NCBI RefSeq assembly: GCF_910592395.1
Contig: NC_088308.1
Location: 25,437,501 to 25,501,500, forward strand
Direction of reading: 5' to 3'
Source: Lineus longissimus
Lineage: Eukaryota; Nemertea; Pilidiophora; Heteronemertea; Lineidae
DNA length: 64,000 nt
The stretch's first letter is position 1, and every line of letters begins with the position of its first letter. The position numbers and the translations under genes were made by a program. The notes under the pieces are model-generated. The model ran no database searches, was not told the DNA's origin, and worked only from the letters and a program-made list of their open reading frames with translations. This document shows, piece by piece, positions 38,704 through 53,230 of the stretch.

Positions 38704-41700
38704 GACTCAAGGTTCAAGTGTTGCGTACGGTACGCCGCTCGCCAGGCCGGGTTCCATTTTCATATCAACTAGGACATTCCATTTACCGGGCTTGGTTCTC
38801 ATTTTATCATCCACAGTGGACTTTGCTATGGAAGGTGAAGATGCTGGCAAGGTCATCATTCGTAACCAAAGACTGGCATTGATACGTCATCATTACGTCA
38901 TCTCATTAATTAGTTATCATTAGAAATACTAGAGAAGATTGAGAGGTGAAGGTGATATTTTATGTACTACGCCATTACGCATGCGTGGTGCAGGGTTTTA
39001 TGCATTTATAATGTAATATTTCATATATGTAGGTTTTATAGGAAAGTAGAATAGATTAGATTTCTAGAGTATAGTCATATTAGACGACATTAGTGCCTGA
39101 ATACGTTGTGTTTGTCCGTGTACGTGGAAACGGTAGACAAGTGCCCTCTATCGCAAAACTTCCAAATGGGTATTCTCTAGTCACAACTCCTCTTGGATCA
39201 TCAGGGTATTTCATTGTTAAAGATGATTCAGTTGTTAACATTGCCTTCGAAATTGATATATAGGAACGTACTGAAATACCCTGATAATTCTGGCTGGCTA
39301 AATCAAAAGTATATTTTTCTTCTATTTATTGAATGTTACTTATAAAGTTAAGTTCGTCTGTATTTTTCATTATATTTTCTGCTGGTACATTTCCACAGTA
39401 GAAAATGTCCTTCTTCAGAAATATCCAAGTGTTTAGGAGTGTAACTTCAAAACACAAGGACTAATCGCATAAGTTATATTAGGGGATTTCGCATTGTTGT
39501 CACCAGTGGCAGCTTTTGCGATTTGGCCCACGGTCTAATATATCGATTGGCTTCGCTCTTCCTCCTCCTTGAAGCTCGCTGTCTGACTATGGTAACAGAT
39601 GAGCCTAATTGCTAGTCTGTTAATTACCGGTCGAGGCATCGACTTCCCGAGTCATTTATGTCTATTATTTCAAACACCATTAATAAATGGACCGCAGACC
39701 AACTTCGGGCAGTGCATCTGCTCCTACCCTTATGGGGCATGCCGGTCGAATATTCCAATAATGTTCTATCATTGTGTTAAAAGCCGTTCGATCCCAATTA
39801 TTTGCCGTGTCGCGCACGTCGAAATCTACGGCTACGACCAAGGATGCCTCCTCTCAATAAGAAAGCATGATAGTAATCCTCGAAGTCCAGAACAACCTCT
39901 TCCGCCTCGGGCATCGTCTATGTGCCTTCTTCTGTTACATGTCATTCCTATTCTTCTTCGCCTCCTTCTTCGTCTTCTAAAGCCGAAGATATTTTCACAT
40001 TGTTGGCTTTTTGTGATATAAACATGTACATATAAATTGGAAGGAATAAACTCACACTATGTAAATGTTAGAAAGCGCGCGTTGATACAGAGGCTGTTTG
40101 TCAAAGATTATCCTTTCAAAGAAGACTTCTTTTTCTATTTCAATTTGAGTTTATTCGATCCAGGGCGTGGTATATCAACAGTCACTGAGACCCACCATGG
40201 ATTCACTGCTTGCAAAATGACCAATTGCTTCAATTCCGCTACGTTTTGTCTTCCGTGACATCTTCTGCAAGCACCGGAAGTCGCAGATGTGCTAGCCAAT
40301 TTCATGGCGCCACAGAGATGTATGCTCTGATAAATCATTTCCACTTGCCGCTGGGGGCAGATTGTGATTTTTTCAGTTGAGAATCTCAAGCAATCTGCAG
40401 ATGGTTCTCCTTCTATTCAATCCAAGCAGTGGGTTTATTTCTTCACATTCTGTAACATTGCCAAGTGGTTTCAAGATGACCGAGAGTGCTGACTTTAGTC
40501 CTTAGTGGCTGGCCGTTATGTCGCAGGTGTGGAATAGCTGGGCTGTCACTATTGTGCTGATTAGCGCTCACAAGCAGCCTGATGCTTAAGATGATAGTCT
40601 CTTGTCAGTTGCACGCCCCAGAAATCGCATATCCGACTGACTTCCCTCAGCGGAACTGCCTTGGTGAGGCATTATCTCATGCTTATCTGGCCCGCTTTCT
40701 AGCTGGCCAGATGTGACGGATATCATCCACATAAAACGTTTCGAGGTTCTTTTAGTTCCAAGGGCAATTTCCGTGGGGAAGTGCTATTTCTGTGGCTTTC
40801 ACGAAAACGTATATAGGCTATTCGGTTTTCACCGAGGGAATTGGAATATGCTCAACCGTGAAAGGGACGACATGCTGATCGGGCCGCGGTTACCCAAGTA
40901 TTATATCCCGATTACCCTGTGTTTCGCTACCAGACTACGTGTACTGAAAATGCGTGCTCTCGTCAGTAAAGTTAGGAATCACCGCGCTCATGGTTCAGCT
41001 AATATACATGTACCGTGTTTATCTCCTGCTGCAATGATAGTTGTTCAGCTCTTACCAGCTAACATTATTTGCGTTACAAACACTATCACTGTCACTTTCG
41101 CGTATTGCTATCAATATAACACTAATAAGTGAATAGATGGCCAAGATTGGTAAACTGGTAACAAAATAATTGAGTTGTGCTTTCACTGGGGAGAATTCAA
41201 TTGTTCAAATATTTTAAGATAATACTGTTTATTCAAGAGGGGATCGTGTAGTCGTGTGAAGAATAATTTCGTTTGGTACCGTGACTACCCTTTTTGTGTG
41301 ATAGCTGTGTACACCGTACGCAAGCATTACACTGAGATTACCGTAAAACGTATTCGAAAAATATATGTATATCGTGTTTTCACACCTATCCGTAGACGGT
41401 AGCAACGCAAATGTCACGAAAATGTCACACTAAAAAAATGAATTTATGGGAAGTCTACTCATGCACCTTTGTATTCTCATCGTTAAAATGTATTTCGTTC
41501 CGATATATGCCATCAATGAAGATCGTTTGAAACCTGCAGTTGCCGTTACCTGGAATCCCCATTATTGCTACAAGATTGAATCAAAAGTGTCGAGCTTAAT
41601 TTCTTCTTACACTTGTGTATGTGCTGGTGGCTAGGTTCGTTGTCTCTATCCCTAGTCAAGCTTACAATAAAGTCCCCCACACGCATTTGAACAGTCCCTC

Positions 41701-42057
41701 CATCAAACAGCTGATGTGAGTGGACAGCTGCTACGTTCACGCACCCTTATGTTTTGATTGTGCATTGTACATACAATGCTTGCATTTTGGCATATCCTTG
41801 CCTAGTTTTGTGATTGTTCTCAGTCTGATAATAGCGAAATGTCTGTGTCCTGGATGACCCCGTGCTGACTTATTGGTAATGTTCGTCACTCCTTTTGGAG
41901 AAAGCGGCTCTAAGACTTGACGAACAACGCTGGTAAATTGGCATGCACTGGCACCACTCATGCATTGAGCTTGTTGAGGGACAAAGAAAAAAATGATATG
42001 TGTTGATTCTTTTATACGTAACGATAACATAAGATTATACATGTATTCCAAATTTAC
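38704..42057. other. Noncoding stretch right of the bHLH gene
   Basis: No gene recognised. A pyrimidine-rich tract of CTTCTTCG-like words lies at about 39944-39979. Longer alternative 3' UTR sequence may extend into the first part. Confidence 0.55.
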
Positions 42058-42246
42058 GTCTGCAGACTGTCTGACAACCTCAAAACGAGGAAGGTCCCAG
42101 GGACTTCTGATGTTCCACAGTCTGTTGACCCAACGAGGTTCTCCCTTGTACTCCGCGTTTCAAAAAGCGTCCTGGATCCTGGCCTTCACCTTGCTTCGTT
42201 TTGAAGTTGGATCACTTTCCGTGAACATGTCAGACAGTCTGCTGAC
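42058..42246. repeat. 189-bp fold-back (inverted-repeat) element
   Basis: The left end reads GTCTGCAGACTGTCTGACA. The reverse complement of the right end reads GTCAGCAGACTGTCTGACA, one mismatch in 19. Further inside, TCAAAACGAGGAAGGT on the left pairs with TCAAAACGAAGCAAGGT on the right, then CCAGG with CCAGG. The arms therefore pair over much of the element with loops. This is the layout of a degraded MITE or fold-back transposon; a structured RNA is an alternative. Confidence 0.7.
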
Positions 42247-43170
42247 TTAACTCTGGAATATACACATTCTTTTACAAGATGAAGGAGAATGTGATCGTTC
42301 CTGATAAAAAAATCTTCACATGTTATTTAGATAACCGGCGTAGAAGATGAATGAGCAAAAGAGAGCACAGATAAGTATGAAATGTTCGTTCAATGAAACA
42401 GTGCCAGAAAATTTTACGTTGAATGTATCATTTGTAAGATGAAAGATTTGACCTGTCCACTAGGATTTAAAGATGCTCAGTGTATTCAGTGAGGATGCTG
42501 AACTGAGTTATAAACGTATCTGTTCTGTTAAGTGTTCTATATAGTCTAAATGATATAGCGAGTGTTACAGACTCATATTCTGTACGTTGTGAGCGTTGGT
42601 GACCATGGACCAAGCGGACAATTAGAAAAACAAATTATGAATGAAAACGAGAGATCGTCTTTTTCTGCAAGAATGGTGTATGCATGTAATCATTTTTGCT
42701 GAGACAGGGTTCGTTACTGCGGGAGTTCGTTCACGAGTAAACCGACCCAGAAGGTTGTCCATCAGGATGACGGCTTCTGGACTAGATTAGGAGCCGTGAC
42801 AGTTCTCGCGAAATGTTTACAATATAAATCTGTAACACTCTATATATCTCTCAAGTCTATCAACTTATCTACGTACCTGTTGTTGAAAATTCTAAATAGA
42901 TAGTGTAAATAAAATAATTATTTAAGCAGAAAATAATCGTATATATATGAATAAATATCTTAGTTGCTGTTTTTTCTTTCGGTGGTGGGAATTTTTTATA
43001 ACATTGGGATATATTCTAACTACTAACATGTGGTAATGCTCCATGAACCGACCGACCTCTTAAAATTCAAGCTTGCACTGACCAAAGTAACGCTGACTGA
43101 ATAACTGTCCAGCATGTTTCACTGATGATGAGCAAGTAACCCACATGGTGTCCTCAGGATGATATAAAAA

Positions 43171-43495
43171 AGCCAAGTCAACGATTCTGGTTATAAAAGA
43201 TGCATCAACACCATTTCCTAATGTATATCATCCGAGAACACAACAGCTGCCATTATGATATTGCATGTCATCCAGCATATCACAAAGATATATAGAACAG
43301 TCATATAAAAATACGATTGATTACGTAGATCTCAACGAAAAGGCAAGTCGTCAAGCCTGGTGATAAACGTACATCTGGACCATTTCCATCAGTAAATCTT
43401 CCGAGAACACAGCAGCTGTAATGCGATATTGCCTGTCATCCTGAATACCGCAATGATACATCGCAGATACGTAGAAAAATGACATGACTGTACAC
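43171..43495. repeat. Diverged tandem duplication, two copies about 170 bp apart
   Basis: Copy 1 (about 43171-43325) and copy 2 (about 43341-43495) share CCAAGTC/GGCAAGTC, ACCATTTCC, TCCGAGAACACAACAGCTG (one mismatch), GATATTGC and TGTCATCC in the same order with substitutions and small gaps. No open frame is shared. This is an old duplication. Confidence 0.75.
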
Positions 43496-43656
43496 ATTAA
43501 AGACGATAATGTGTGTCTCCGAATACTTCATCGTTGAAAATGTAGACTGGTTTTGAATCCTAATTGATTTCGTATTCATAACTATGGCTGCTTGCAGATA
43601 TCGTCAAATGACAATCGCCCACGCTTTGAAGGAACTGAATGGTGTAAAAACAATAT

Positions 43657-43676
43657 ATTCAATTCAATTCAATTCA
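43657..43676. repeat. Microsatellite (AATTC)n
   Basis: Four near-perfect AATTC units in tandem. Confidence 0.9.
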
Positions 43677-45467
43677 CCTTGACATGCGATTGGAACCGCT
43701 GCCCTCTATTTTCCGCCACTGATAAATTGTCCATCGTATGCTCGTATGCTTCGTCGAAAAACTTTAAAAGTCGTAAGCGATACCAACCACGCGTGTCACA
43801 TGACACGGCATGGTCAGCGAAGACTGAAATGTCACAACCCTCCCACAGCGGCAGTAATCTACTTGAGAAGCATTAAAAACTTCAGTACTCTATTTGAAAT
43901 ACATGTAGTGTGCTCTTTAAGCGTGAAAATGTCGTACATGGAAAAACCTCGAGGGTGAATATTATGTCAACATTGGTAGTGACTAAACTTTAATTGAACC
44001 ACTGGAAAAGAATTGACGAATGTGTAGGCGTATGACTCTGGGATCGATAGGTGGAGTTTTCTCAAGTCAGCTGGGAAGAAGTGAAACATTTGCAAGTTAA
44101 AATGATAAGATGACTTCGGCGGTGTGATATCCTCATCATGAACAGTGTCAGATAACGTCCTCTGCACAACTATAAGAGTGATAAAGTGTTTCACAGAATT
44201 CTTATTGGCAATAATGCTACACCGTGTTCTTTCGTTTATGAAATAAATCAAGCGTTTTTGGTAAGAAAGTGGAATAACTAGAGTTTCACAATACTCGACG
44301 CGATAGAGCTTAAGCACATATCAAGCATGTATTTTGGATGACCTGGTCAAAGATAAGGCATGTATCTCTAATGATCGATTTTTAATAAAATGTGCAATCT
44401 ATTTCTTGCAGCCAACGAAACACGTAGCTGGATTTCGAAATGGTATGAAATGTATCATGAAGAGAGGTCAGTGAACTGGCCTCAGTATTGGTCATAACAA
44501 GAAATACTCAAATAAAATAATTTGGTCGGAAAATATTGTAGAACTCTTTGCCCTTGTCAGAGTAGACTTTATTAAACCATTCGACATTTCTGTAACTCCG
44601 AGAATGACACCCAAATAGTTTAATATGCCAATATGTCAAAATGGTCTCATGCTTTATGTATAAGGGTCAGCAACTTGCCTTCAAGTTGGCCAAAAGAAGG
44701 CAATGACACCTTCTTAACAATTTGACCTTACCACAAAACCTTGTTAGGAATTCTTTACCTTCTTTATCATACAGGCCTTATCAGAATTTCCAAATCAATA
44801 CTGTTATTACTCGAAGTACATCAGACCAAGTAGATCCGTTCGTACAAGTCTCTTTATTTCCAAAACCAATTAGCTCCACCAACTGCGGGTCGGCCGATCG
44901 ACTAGGGTGTCACGTGCGCGCCTGATCCGGGGTGTGACTGTTGTCTATTGTATCTTCACATCAACACCTGTCTCACTGATAATGATGAGCACGCTACACC
45001 TGGTCGTCTCCGCACCGGACCAGAGTGTCTCATTAGATGGCTATTATCATATCTTGCCGGTAAGCAATGCATGTTTTAGATCTCGACTTAAGGGTGAACA
45101 GGGATTCAGAAATATCTCCAAAGGACATCGAGTCATCAGCCTATACTCAGCTTATCCCTCTTTGCTAATAATGTTTACTGAGCAATGAGCTGCATTCTTT
45201 TTAGGAAGCATTAGACATGTCAGAGGCGTTCCGGCTGAACAGAAGTGACATGCAATATTTCCAAATGTCGACACGAAACGTTACTTCAGCAAGTTGTTAA
45301 CATGGACCATACTTTGCCACTTTCTATCATTGATTTATGTATGTCATTGATGTCAAATCGAAGAACCTTTTTATTCGTCACTGTGTCAAATTAGAGTTTG
45401 TCGATTATTGTATTTAAACCACAAATTACAGTCATGTCCACACGTTTTTATCAGTACATGCAATGGC

Positions 45468-45487
45468 TGTTAACAATATTGTTAACA
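45468..45487. repeat. Perfect 20-bp palindrome
   Basis: TGTTAACAAT and ATTGTTAACA form a loopless palindrome holding two GTTAAC half-palindromes. GTTAAC-type inverted sites are bound by HNF1-class homeodomain factors, but the spacing here is not the canonical one. Confidence 0.85.
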
Positions 45488-48400
45488 TCATTTTTGACAT
45501 TTATTTTTTAAAATCCGTTCTGCACCCAATTTAGCTATCCGTGCCAGAACTGCCGCTGACTTAACTTGATTTATTCAAAAAATTACATTTATCTTCATAA
45601 TCAAGCATGATTAACCAATTTCGTCTGATATCATAAGCATTGACATTTACAATGTAATTAATACAGATAATATAGCAAATGTGTATATAGTCACGAATGT
45701 TAACTAATTGGTGATACTAGTCTGAAATAACCATTAACAATTGATGAGGATTATTGACGTTTAAGTGTATACGATTTCATCATTAGATGCAACAACACGA
45801 GTGAATGCAGTGCTGTAAGTGCTTTTAAAAGGTCAACTTTGGTGCCGGCACAAATGCTACGAATCAGATCCAGGGTTTACAGAAGGACGCTTCCTTTCCA
45901 GATACTAATGACATTGACGTTCCACCTTACCATTGGTTACTCTTGTTTTGCCTCTACACCTCGGGTGTCGTATATTTTGCACATAGTAGCGCCGTATTTG
46001 CTCGAAGAGTATGTGAAAAAGATGTCAAATGAAAAGTATGAAACAATGATGTTTTGTTATAACCAGCTAAAGTCGACTGAGCAACGGTACCCTGGCAACT
46101 ATGCCCAGCAATGCAAGACATTGTGAGGTTGTCACACCTTTGCCAATTCTCCGTGTGAAGAATAATGAGGGTTACTGGACTCATTAGAGAGATTGGTCGG
46201 GGACACAGGTGATCAAATACTGGTATGTATTGATCCCTCTTTTGTAATGGTGTGCGTTGATATGATGAACAAGATTGGCGAGAAATGAATTGATCGTGTG
46301 GTAAACACCATATCTTAATCTCTTCAAAACAAAGCCTGTTCGAATACATATAGTGTCCTTTACCAATACTGAATACTTAAAACAAAGGCGGAATTACCGG
46401 CAGCTGTTGTCCTCAACAATGGTCCTACAAAAAAGGTCAATTTCAATAGATCCGGTAAATGTCGTCTTGAAAGTTCCGAGGAATTGATGTTTCCAGCTTT
46501 CCAGCTCGCACTAAAGTTATCATGATTTAGCAGGAACAAAACAGAATGAATTCTTGTGAAGAGACGAAGCCTGTATGTTAGCAACATGAATCTACCAAGT
46601 ATTTTCTATTTATTCTGTTCGCAGTGATGGCGTTATCGGACATATTATCCTACAAATGACATTAAGTTTTCTTTGTGCTAGCCGACTGTATTCCCGAGAA
46701 TATCGGAGACGATTAAATACCATCACAAAGAAAGAAAGAAGAAACAGAACTAAATATAAATGTCTCGTATTTATAGCATTTCGTCTTCTTTAACACAATT
46801 GTCCAAGGGGAAAAGATAAAAGACCGATTCTGCTCCTTTGTTTGACAAAGACGTTGATTAATCTCAAGTTTCTTATCTTCTTTTGACGCTATTCAGGAAA
46901 AAAAATCCTTTTATTGGCTAAACCGTTGGCAAATTAGACATGCCAGAATGTGGACTTGAAATTTGTCGCTAATTGTTATTGTCTGTAAAAACTCAGAAGA
47001 CAGTGCAAGCTAGCTATTCGAGTAGCCTTCACCTTCAATTAAGCACGGGTTTCTCTCGGTTGTCTATAGCTACGCCGTTCTGATAAATAAATGGCTAATG
47101 TACATGTACGCCGCCCATCCCAGAGCAGCCACCAGATAAGTCTTTATTTGCTGGAGATTGTCGCCGTTTTACAATACAAAACATAAAATACCAAATGGCA
47201 TTATTTGTTGTAATTCTCCGGTTAGCCAGAAAAGGAACTATTTTCTCAGCACTTCATTTCCCGCGAATACAGCTGTCCAAAGAATCCTTCGTTGCTTGGC
47301 AACCTTGAAACTGGCGGCAATTTGCCTTGTTCTAGAAACAGGTGCTTGTTAATTTCACTGTGTTATCGGTGTTGTGTATGTACATGTAAAAATTTCATGA
47401 AAACGTATTTGCACAGTGTTCTACGAGGCTAAAATCCAGTTCAGTCAGTACATGAATTTCAGACGTGAATTCCGCCCGCTGACTGTTCGTTATCAATAAA
47501 TAATACGACACATAGTTTGCTTAATCAACAATTCATGATAATTGTTCCCCCTTTCATGTGTCTATACGTATCTTGGTCTATGCCCATAAGGACAACGGTA
47601 TTACCTTATGATATATTCGCGTGCATATCATAACACTTTTATCGCTAGACGCCCCTGGGTCCTCCTGACCCACGAGACCCCACGGTTGTGATGATCAACT
47701 TAGTACTCTTATAGTGATCCCGGTCCAATATGTGGCACAATACCCAAAGGTGATGGTCACGAGCGTTATGGAAAGAATATACATAACGGACGACTTATAA
47801 TATTGTGCATATATGGTCATACCTTCAATAAAAAACAAGTACGGTAGAGGAAACTTGTGATATTACAGGCACGTCATTAATTGGCAGCAGAGACATGATG
47901 CATCTAATGGTCATCTTACTTCTAACTGTTACTTAGTACGATGTTAAACCACCAGGGCATTTTTTCAATCACCCACGTTGCTGTTATTGAAGAACTGCCG
48001 TCCAGGACTCGAAATTCATCAACACCTGTTCAAAATGTTGCACAGATGAGATGACTAGATTCCAGTGAATAATGTTGATTGGCCTTCGCGACTTCTTCTA
48101 CCAACCTTTGAGGAGCGCAGTCGTGTCAAATGAACGTGGCTTGCGGGCTTTCTTTATTCCCGTACCATAGTCTCCAATTGGCGAGTTGAGCGGCGACGGC
48201 ACGTCTCCCAATACCGCCCGTCCCTTAGTTATAATGATGATCCGGGTGCAGACCTTTGATAGCAAGTATGAGATGAATTTCGAGCTGACTTTATGAGCAT
48301 CATTAAAAACAGTCTAAGGTTCTTAAAATCAGATTTTTAACCTTCACAAAAGGAGTTTGCCTTGAACCGACTTCTTAATTCTCGCAATTATGCTTTGGTT

Positions 48401-48680
48401 GTCTACGTATCGAGCAAGTCTGGGATGTGGGAGTGCAGTTGAGGGAGGATGTAACTCGTGGGTAGGTTGAGGACAAGTTGAAGCTTGCATAATGATGATC
48501 ATCTAGTCGTAATCAAAGCCACGGGGAATGCATGTCGATGAAGCTAAGATCAGATGAAATGTTTAAGATGAGCTGAAGAAGAGAGTTTTTTCTCCTCAAA
48601 AGGATACAAGAGAGCAATTCACCTCCCCTTGAAATCTAACAGAGGCTGACAGAGTGGCTCTTAGTCATTTCAATAGGAGC

Positions 48681-48724
48681 TGTATCAAGCGTATATCATT
48701 TTATATTGTCAACCGGTTGATACA
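48681..48724. repeat. Nested inverted repeats
   Basis: TGTATCAA (48681-48688) pairs with TTGATACA (48717-48724). The right part overlaps a 12-bp palindrome, TCAACCGGTTGA (48709-48720). Confidence 0.65.
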
Positions 48725-51700
48725 TGTACGGCCATTTTGTTTCGATACCAATATCTATCACGTGACATCTTACTAGTATTTGCTGATGTATATTAAGATA
48801 CAGAATATTTGTTACGAACGAACTTGCATTGCCTTTTGTCATTTATAAGTAATATCAAACTAATGTATCTAATTAGCTATCTTAAGTGCATGTGCCATGG
48901 TCTTACCTTAAATGTATTTTTTTACAATTACCTCGCTCTGTTCACAGAACTAGTTTTATGATAACAGTGTTCAATTTCATATAAATGTCTATCACGTTAC
49001 TGTCTAGCTCTCTAAATGCAACTGCCACAACCTTCTATATATAATGAAGTAGAGCAGTTTACAAAAAGAATGAACCTTTCATTAATCATGTTGTGATGCA
49101 CAATACATGTATGTACTTCGTTGTTTATATAAGGGTGTTTTCCTTTTCCCGATAATACCAAGTCGTTTCGTGATGAATTGCTAGTATAACAAACGAGATC
49201 TATAATTCCATTCAAAATATGTTGAGAAATCCAGCATTTCAGTGCAACATTTCCGAAATAGTCAAATTCTATACGTTTGTCAGCTTGATTGATTAAATCT
49301 TCCAATACGACTCAACAAAATATCTTAAGATCAACACAACAAGAAACCAAATCATCTGTGATATTGCACTGCCTTACTTTTCCATTATAGTTTACTGACT
49401 ATACTAGTACAGTGTTTCAAAGACATTACTTCTTTTTCTACGCGATCCATGGTTATTTAAAGTTCTTTTATTTGAAGCTTCAGAAACATTTTTTTCGATA
49501 AGTACACAGCACGTGCTTTGTAATTTGACGTCAACAAGATAAACGGATCTTCATTGCACTTCTCAAAGACAGCAGATGGTGCGTCTGAGTACACAGACAG
49601 TCTTATCAAATCGGGGAGAGCTTTTGGAATAACAAAGAGGCTCACTCCGAAATAATACCTCCATGCTCCGAGCGAAAAAAAGGGGCATAAGACTATGAGA
49701 ATCCTAAGGTTTCTAATTATACAATTTGAGTCATGTTTGTGGCAATTTAATATCGAGTTTTTTTATCAGTACGGAATCGACTTCAACTCAATCAGTTTAG
49801 TTTAGTATATCCATTTACAAAGTTTGAAATGTATCATCAAAAGTGGTACGTAAGGTTATACGGTATCATTATGGACCTGATATATATGGAATGCAGCATT
49901 TGATACTCCATTTCAACATGAACCTCAAGGGGACATTTTTTTAAAGTATAGAATCATTATCAATATCAACCAGTTATGGCGCTGCAGGCCATAAAATACG
50001 TTTTTTTCCGACACATGTCAGAGTAAAGTTTGTCCTCAGAATAATAACATTCATATTTAGCAACGACGAGTTAATTTACTTCTGTTTACGAGGCCGGAAT
50101 GGCGTGCATGCTTCACTGATCATCGCTGACCATGCTGCATACCCCCGCCCAGCCTAACATAAAGTCCAACTTCCGATCGCATATGCTGGTGATTTGCGCA
50201 GCCGGAAGCCAGCCACATCCGGCGGGAATGCTGCTCCATCCCACACAGCTTTTACATTGCATGCTACAATGGGATTTGAACAGCCACCGCCCATTGAAAG
50301 GCATGCTTTCACGAACCGAACAGGCAAAGCAACAATTAGGGTTCTCCGGTTGCCATCGCAGCGATACATCTTTCTATCGTGATGCCTGACCGACAAATAT
50401 TGCCACGGGTGTTGCTAAGATTGTTAGCATAGCGGTTTCGCCAGTACAGCAACTCCAGACAAAATGTAACATTAACTAGTGAATCAGATCTGCATGTGCG
50501 TCATTCAGCAAGAACAGGCCGTGCATCAGATGAATGTACCATTGTCTGTGTGACCGTCAATGGTTTTGTTTGGCGCAATGTTTATTGAGAATTTGTTAAG
50601 ATAAAACTAGGCGAACGTACCTATGAATTATATAGATGGCAAAAAACCCACCATACAAATCATACGTTGAAGCAAAAAACATTCACAGGATTTAATACAT
50701 TACCAATTACAGACAATAAGAAAGCTGAAATTGACATTGAATGCAACGAGGAGTCACGTACTTATCCTCACAATGTGTTTAATGCTTTTCCTAACATGTT
50801 CAAGAGATCCACTTAGAACGAAATGATCAATCAATCAGGATTGAGTAATGACACGAGGGCTGGCCGATCCTTACAATAGCCATTTTCGGCTACGATCAAA
50901 GGAAACAAATGTCAGTTGAAGGCAGATTCGTCTATCATGGGCATGAACTTTAGAAATTGATGAAGTTGATGGAAATAGTATGTTCACGATTAAAGATTAA
51001 CTTGCATCGTTCTTAGGAGAAGAACAGTCAAAAAGAATCAAATCTTATGTATAATGTATTAATAGTATACCTGGTAAACGAGTACAGGTAGTTCGATAGG
51101 AGTCAGGGAAACAGATCTGCTTATGGCGACCGCCTTTAACTGCCCACATAATCACTTTGTTGTTACCAATCTGGCTTAGAGAGAAGGTTGTAGATAATCC
51201 CACTGCAGAGCTGAAACAAAAGCTTATAAAATGCCACACACCTCTCCAGTGGTTGTACCCAAGCTATATTTAGTTACAATGCCTTTGGTTGACTATGAAA
51301 GGCACGAGACGTTTGTATACTGTCTACGGAACACAAAGCAAACTTTCTAGGTTATTAAGTATCAAATATCAATAGTTAGCTCCGCTTCTGTCTGCTTGTC
51401 TGGTTTAATAATCCAAACCAATCTATTGATTCAGTAGCTGCTTCTCGAAACACCTGTGGGATTTTAACTTAACTAAGTAGAGTTCAAAGTAACGCTGCAG
51501 GCAGTGATCTAAAATGCGACCTTGGATTTGGTATGCATTATCTCTTGTGTCTGATTACCATGTAAACCAATTTTACTTGATTACTAGAATTGTCTCATCC
51601 TGCCGAAAGCAGTTGATCAAATATGAGGTCAATTGGTTATTTGATGCATTTCAATTGTTTGTGAAGCTTCAGCTAAATTACTAAAAAGTGCATTCCTCAT

Positions 51701-52948
51701 TATACCAGTACAATGTTGGTCCAATCTTCAATGCAATCCAAAGGCTTAACGTATAGAGACTATAAGAATAGTATCAAGCCTTCTGTGACAATAAAAGCTT
51801 TTCGTCTTTCTTACCAGCAAGGAACTGGATATGCATTGCTCGGAGTTGCTTTGAAAAGAGCTTAGGTTAGGGTATATGAGGTTTGACAATCATTTGAAGC
51901 TATTTGAAGCTATTGAGAATACGAATCTATAGAAAAATAAAAATAGAGGAAGAAAAAGATACGTGTGGGTTTTTCTAACATTTGCTTTATTCTATTTTAC
52001 CAAACGAAATAGGATAGGATGGGTAAACTCAACTCAACTTATGGTTGATCTGGCAGGATAGAACAACATGATCGCGCTGACGATGGCGTTGTTGTTGGGA
52101 ACAATGGGCAATGCTCACGTCCTATCCTGACTTTAATCTTGAAGCTACATGTACATGTATCTTCTCTAGCGCACCTTAAATTTTTAATTGAAAAAGTTAG
52201 AGCAGTGTAAAACAGATGATCCAATAAAATAAAGAAAAAACTCGAGGCAAATTAGAAAAATGTCGATTTCACAGGATGTTTGAAGGATTAGATGGTATTG
52301 GAAGAACGAACACCTGACGCCCAATAAGCACTTTATACAAAATAGCTTCATTTGAAATTGCTACTTATAGAATTCAAAGCCGCAAGATCCTTTTTTCAAA
52401 GAGCAAAAACGCAATTTCTTGTTACTCAGAAGAATAATGAGATGTTCGCGTACGGCATCTCCTATCCCTATTTGATACAATGGTAGGTTATCAGGTGTCC
52501 CATGCATTGTTCTATCCCTTTATCGCCGTCTGCCACATGGGAACCAACAGACATGGCTCATAGATACTGTGAGCGTCATCAATCCTATTCGGTTAATCCT
52601 CTCCTCCCTGTTATTGTGCAAATTAAGTTCATCCCCGTCAGCGCTAATTTCAAAGGTTTCTCGTGTTACCAGACAGTGCGTCTGGCGAATTTAAAAGAAG
52701 GGACATCAGGTGCCACAGCAAGTCTTTTACTCTGTCCACGTATTGTCTTGGTGGGTTCTTCAGAGTGTGTTAACGATGTACCACCCTTAGAAACCATCCA
52801 GTAGGCGTGCTGAGAACATGTGTGCGAGTCTATATAACACAGGCCTTTCATCAAGTTTAGTCAGAAGCCAAATTTCAGTGCTTTTAAACATCTTTTTCAA
52901 CATTAGTCTATTCCTCAACCTGCAATGCCTGACTGAATGACATACCGT

Positions 52949-53230
52949 TTTAGCATCAGTGCCCCGCTCAGCTTACATGCAATGCATTATGTAAGCCTTA
53001 CTTATCAACACCAGTGTATTGCTTAGCCAAATTACAACCCCTACATAAATTACAGTGCAATAACTTATCAGGGCGTTGTAATCAGATTACAACTCCCTGC
53101 ACTTACCAACTTCGTTCAACCACCCAGTACAATTACAACGCATGTGTAACTTTACACGTTGAACTTATTAACATCGGTGTACCATACTAATCATTCAACT
53201 TGCAATGTTCTATAACCTAATAAAATTGAC
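52949..53230. repeat. Degenerate repeat array, low confidence
   Basis: Similar words recur: CTTATCAACACCAGTGTATTG (53001), CTTATCAGGGCGTTG (53064), CTTACCAACTTCG (53102), CTTATTAACATCGGTGTACC (53164), with AATTACAAC words after three of them. Spacing is irregular (63, 38 and 62 bases). Confidence 0.4.

Larger units (their letters stand above)
42247..52948. other. Long noncoding stretch
   Basis: No gene recognised. Includes the diverged duplication at 43171, an (AATTC)n, the 20-bp palindrome at 45468 and a GC-richer island at about 50100-50400 that is open in four frames without a recognisable domain. A 7-bp-stem hairpin (CAATGGG/CCCATTG, 50267-50296) lies in that island. Confidence 0.55.

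Noticed and set aside
50113-50396. Four overlapping open frames and a GGGATTTGAAC box resembling a tRNA-derived SINE
   Set aside because: The frames reflect local GC content; the box lacks a partner A-box and a proper T-stem.
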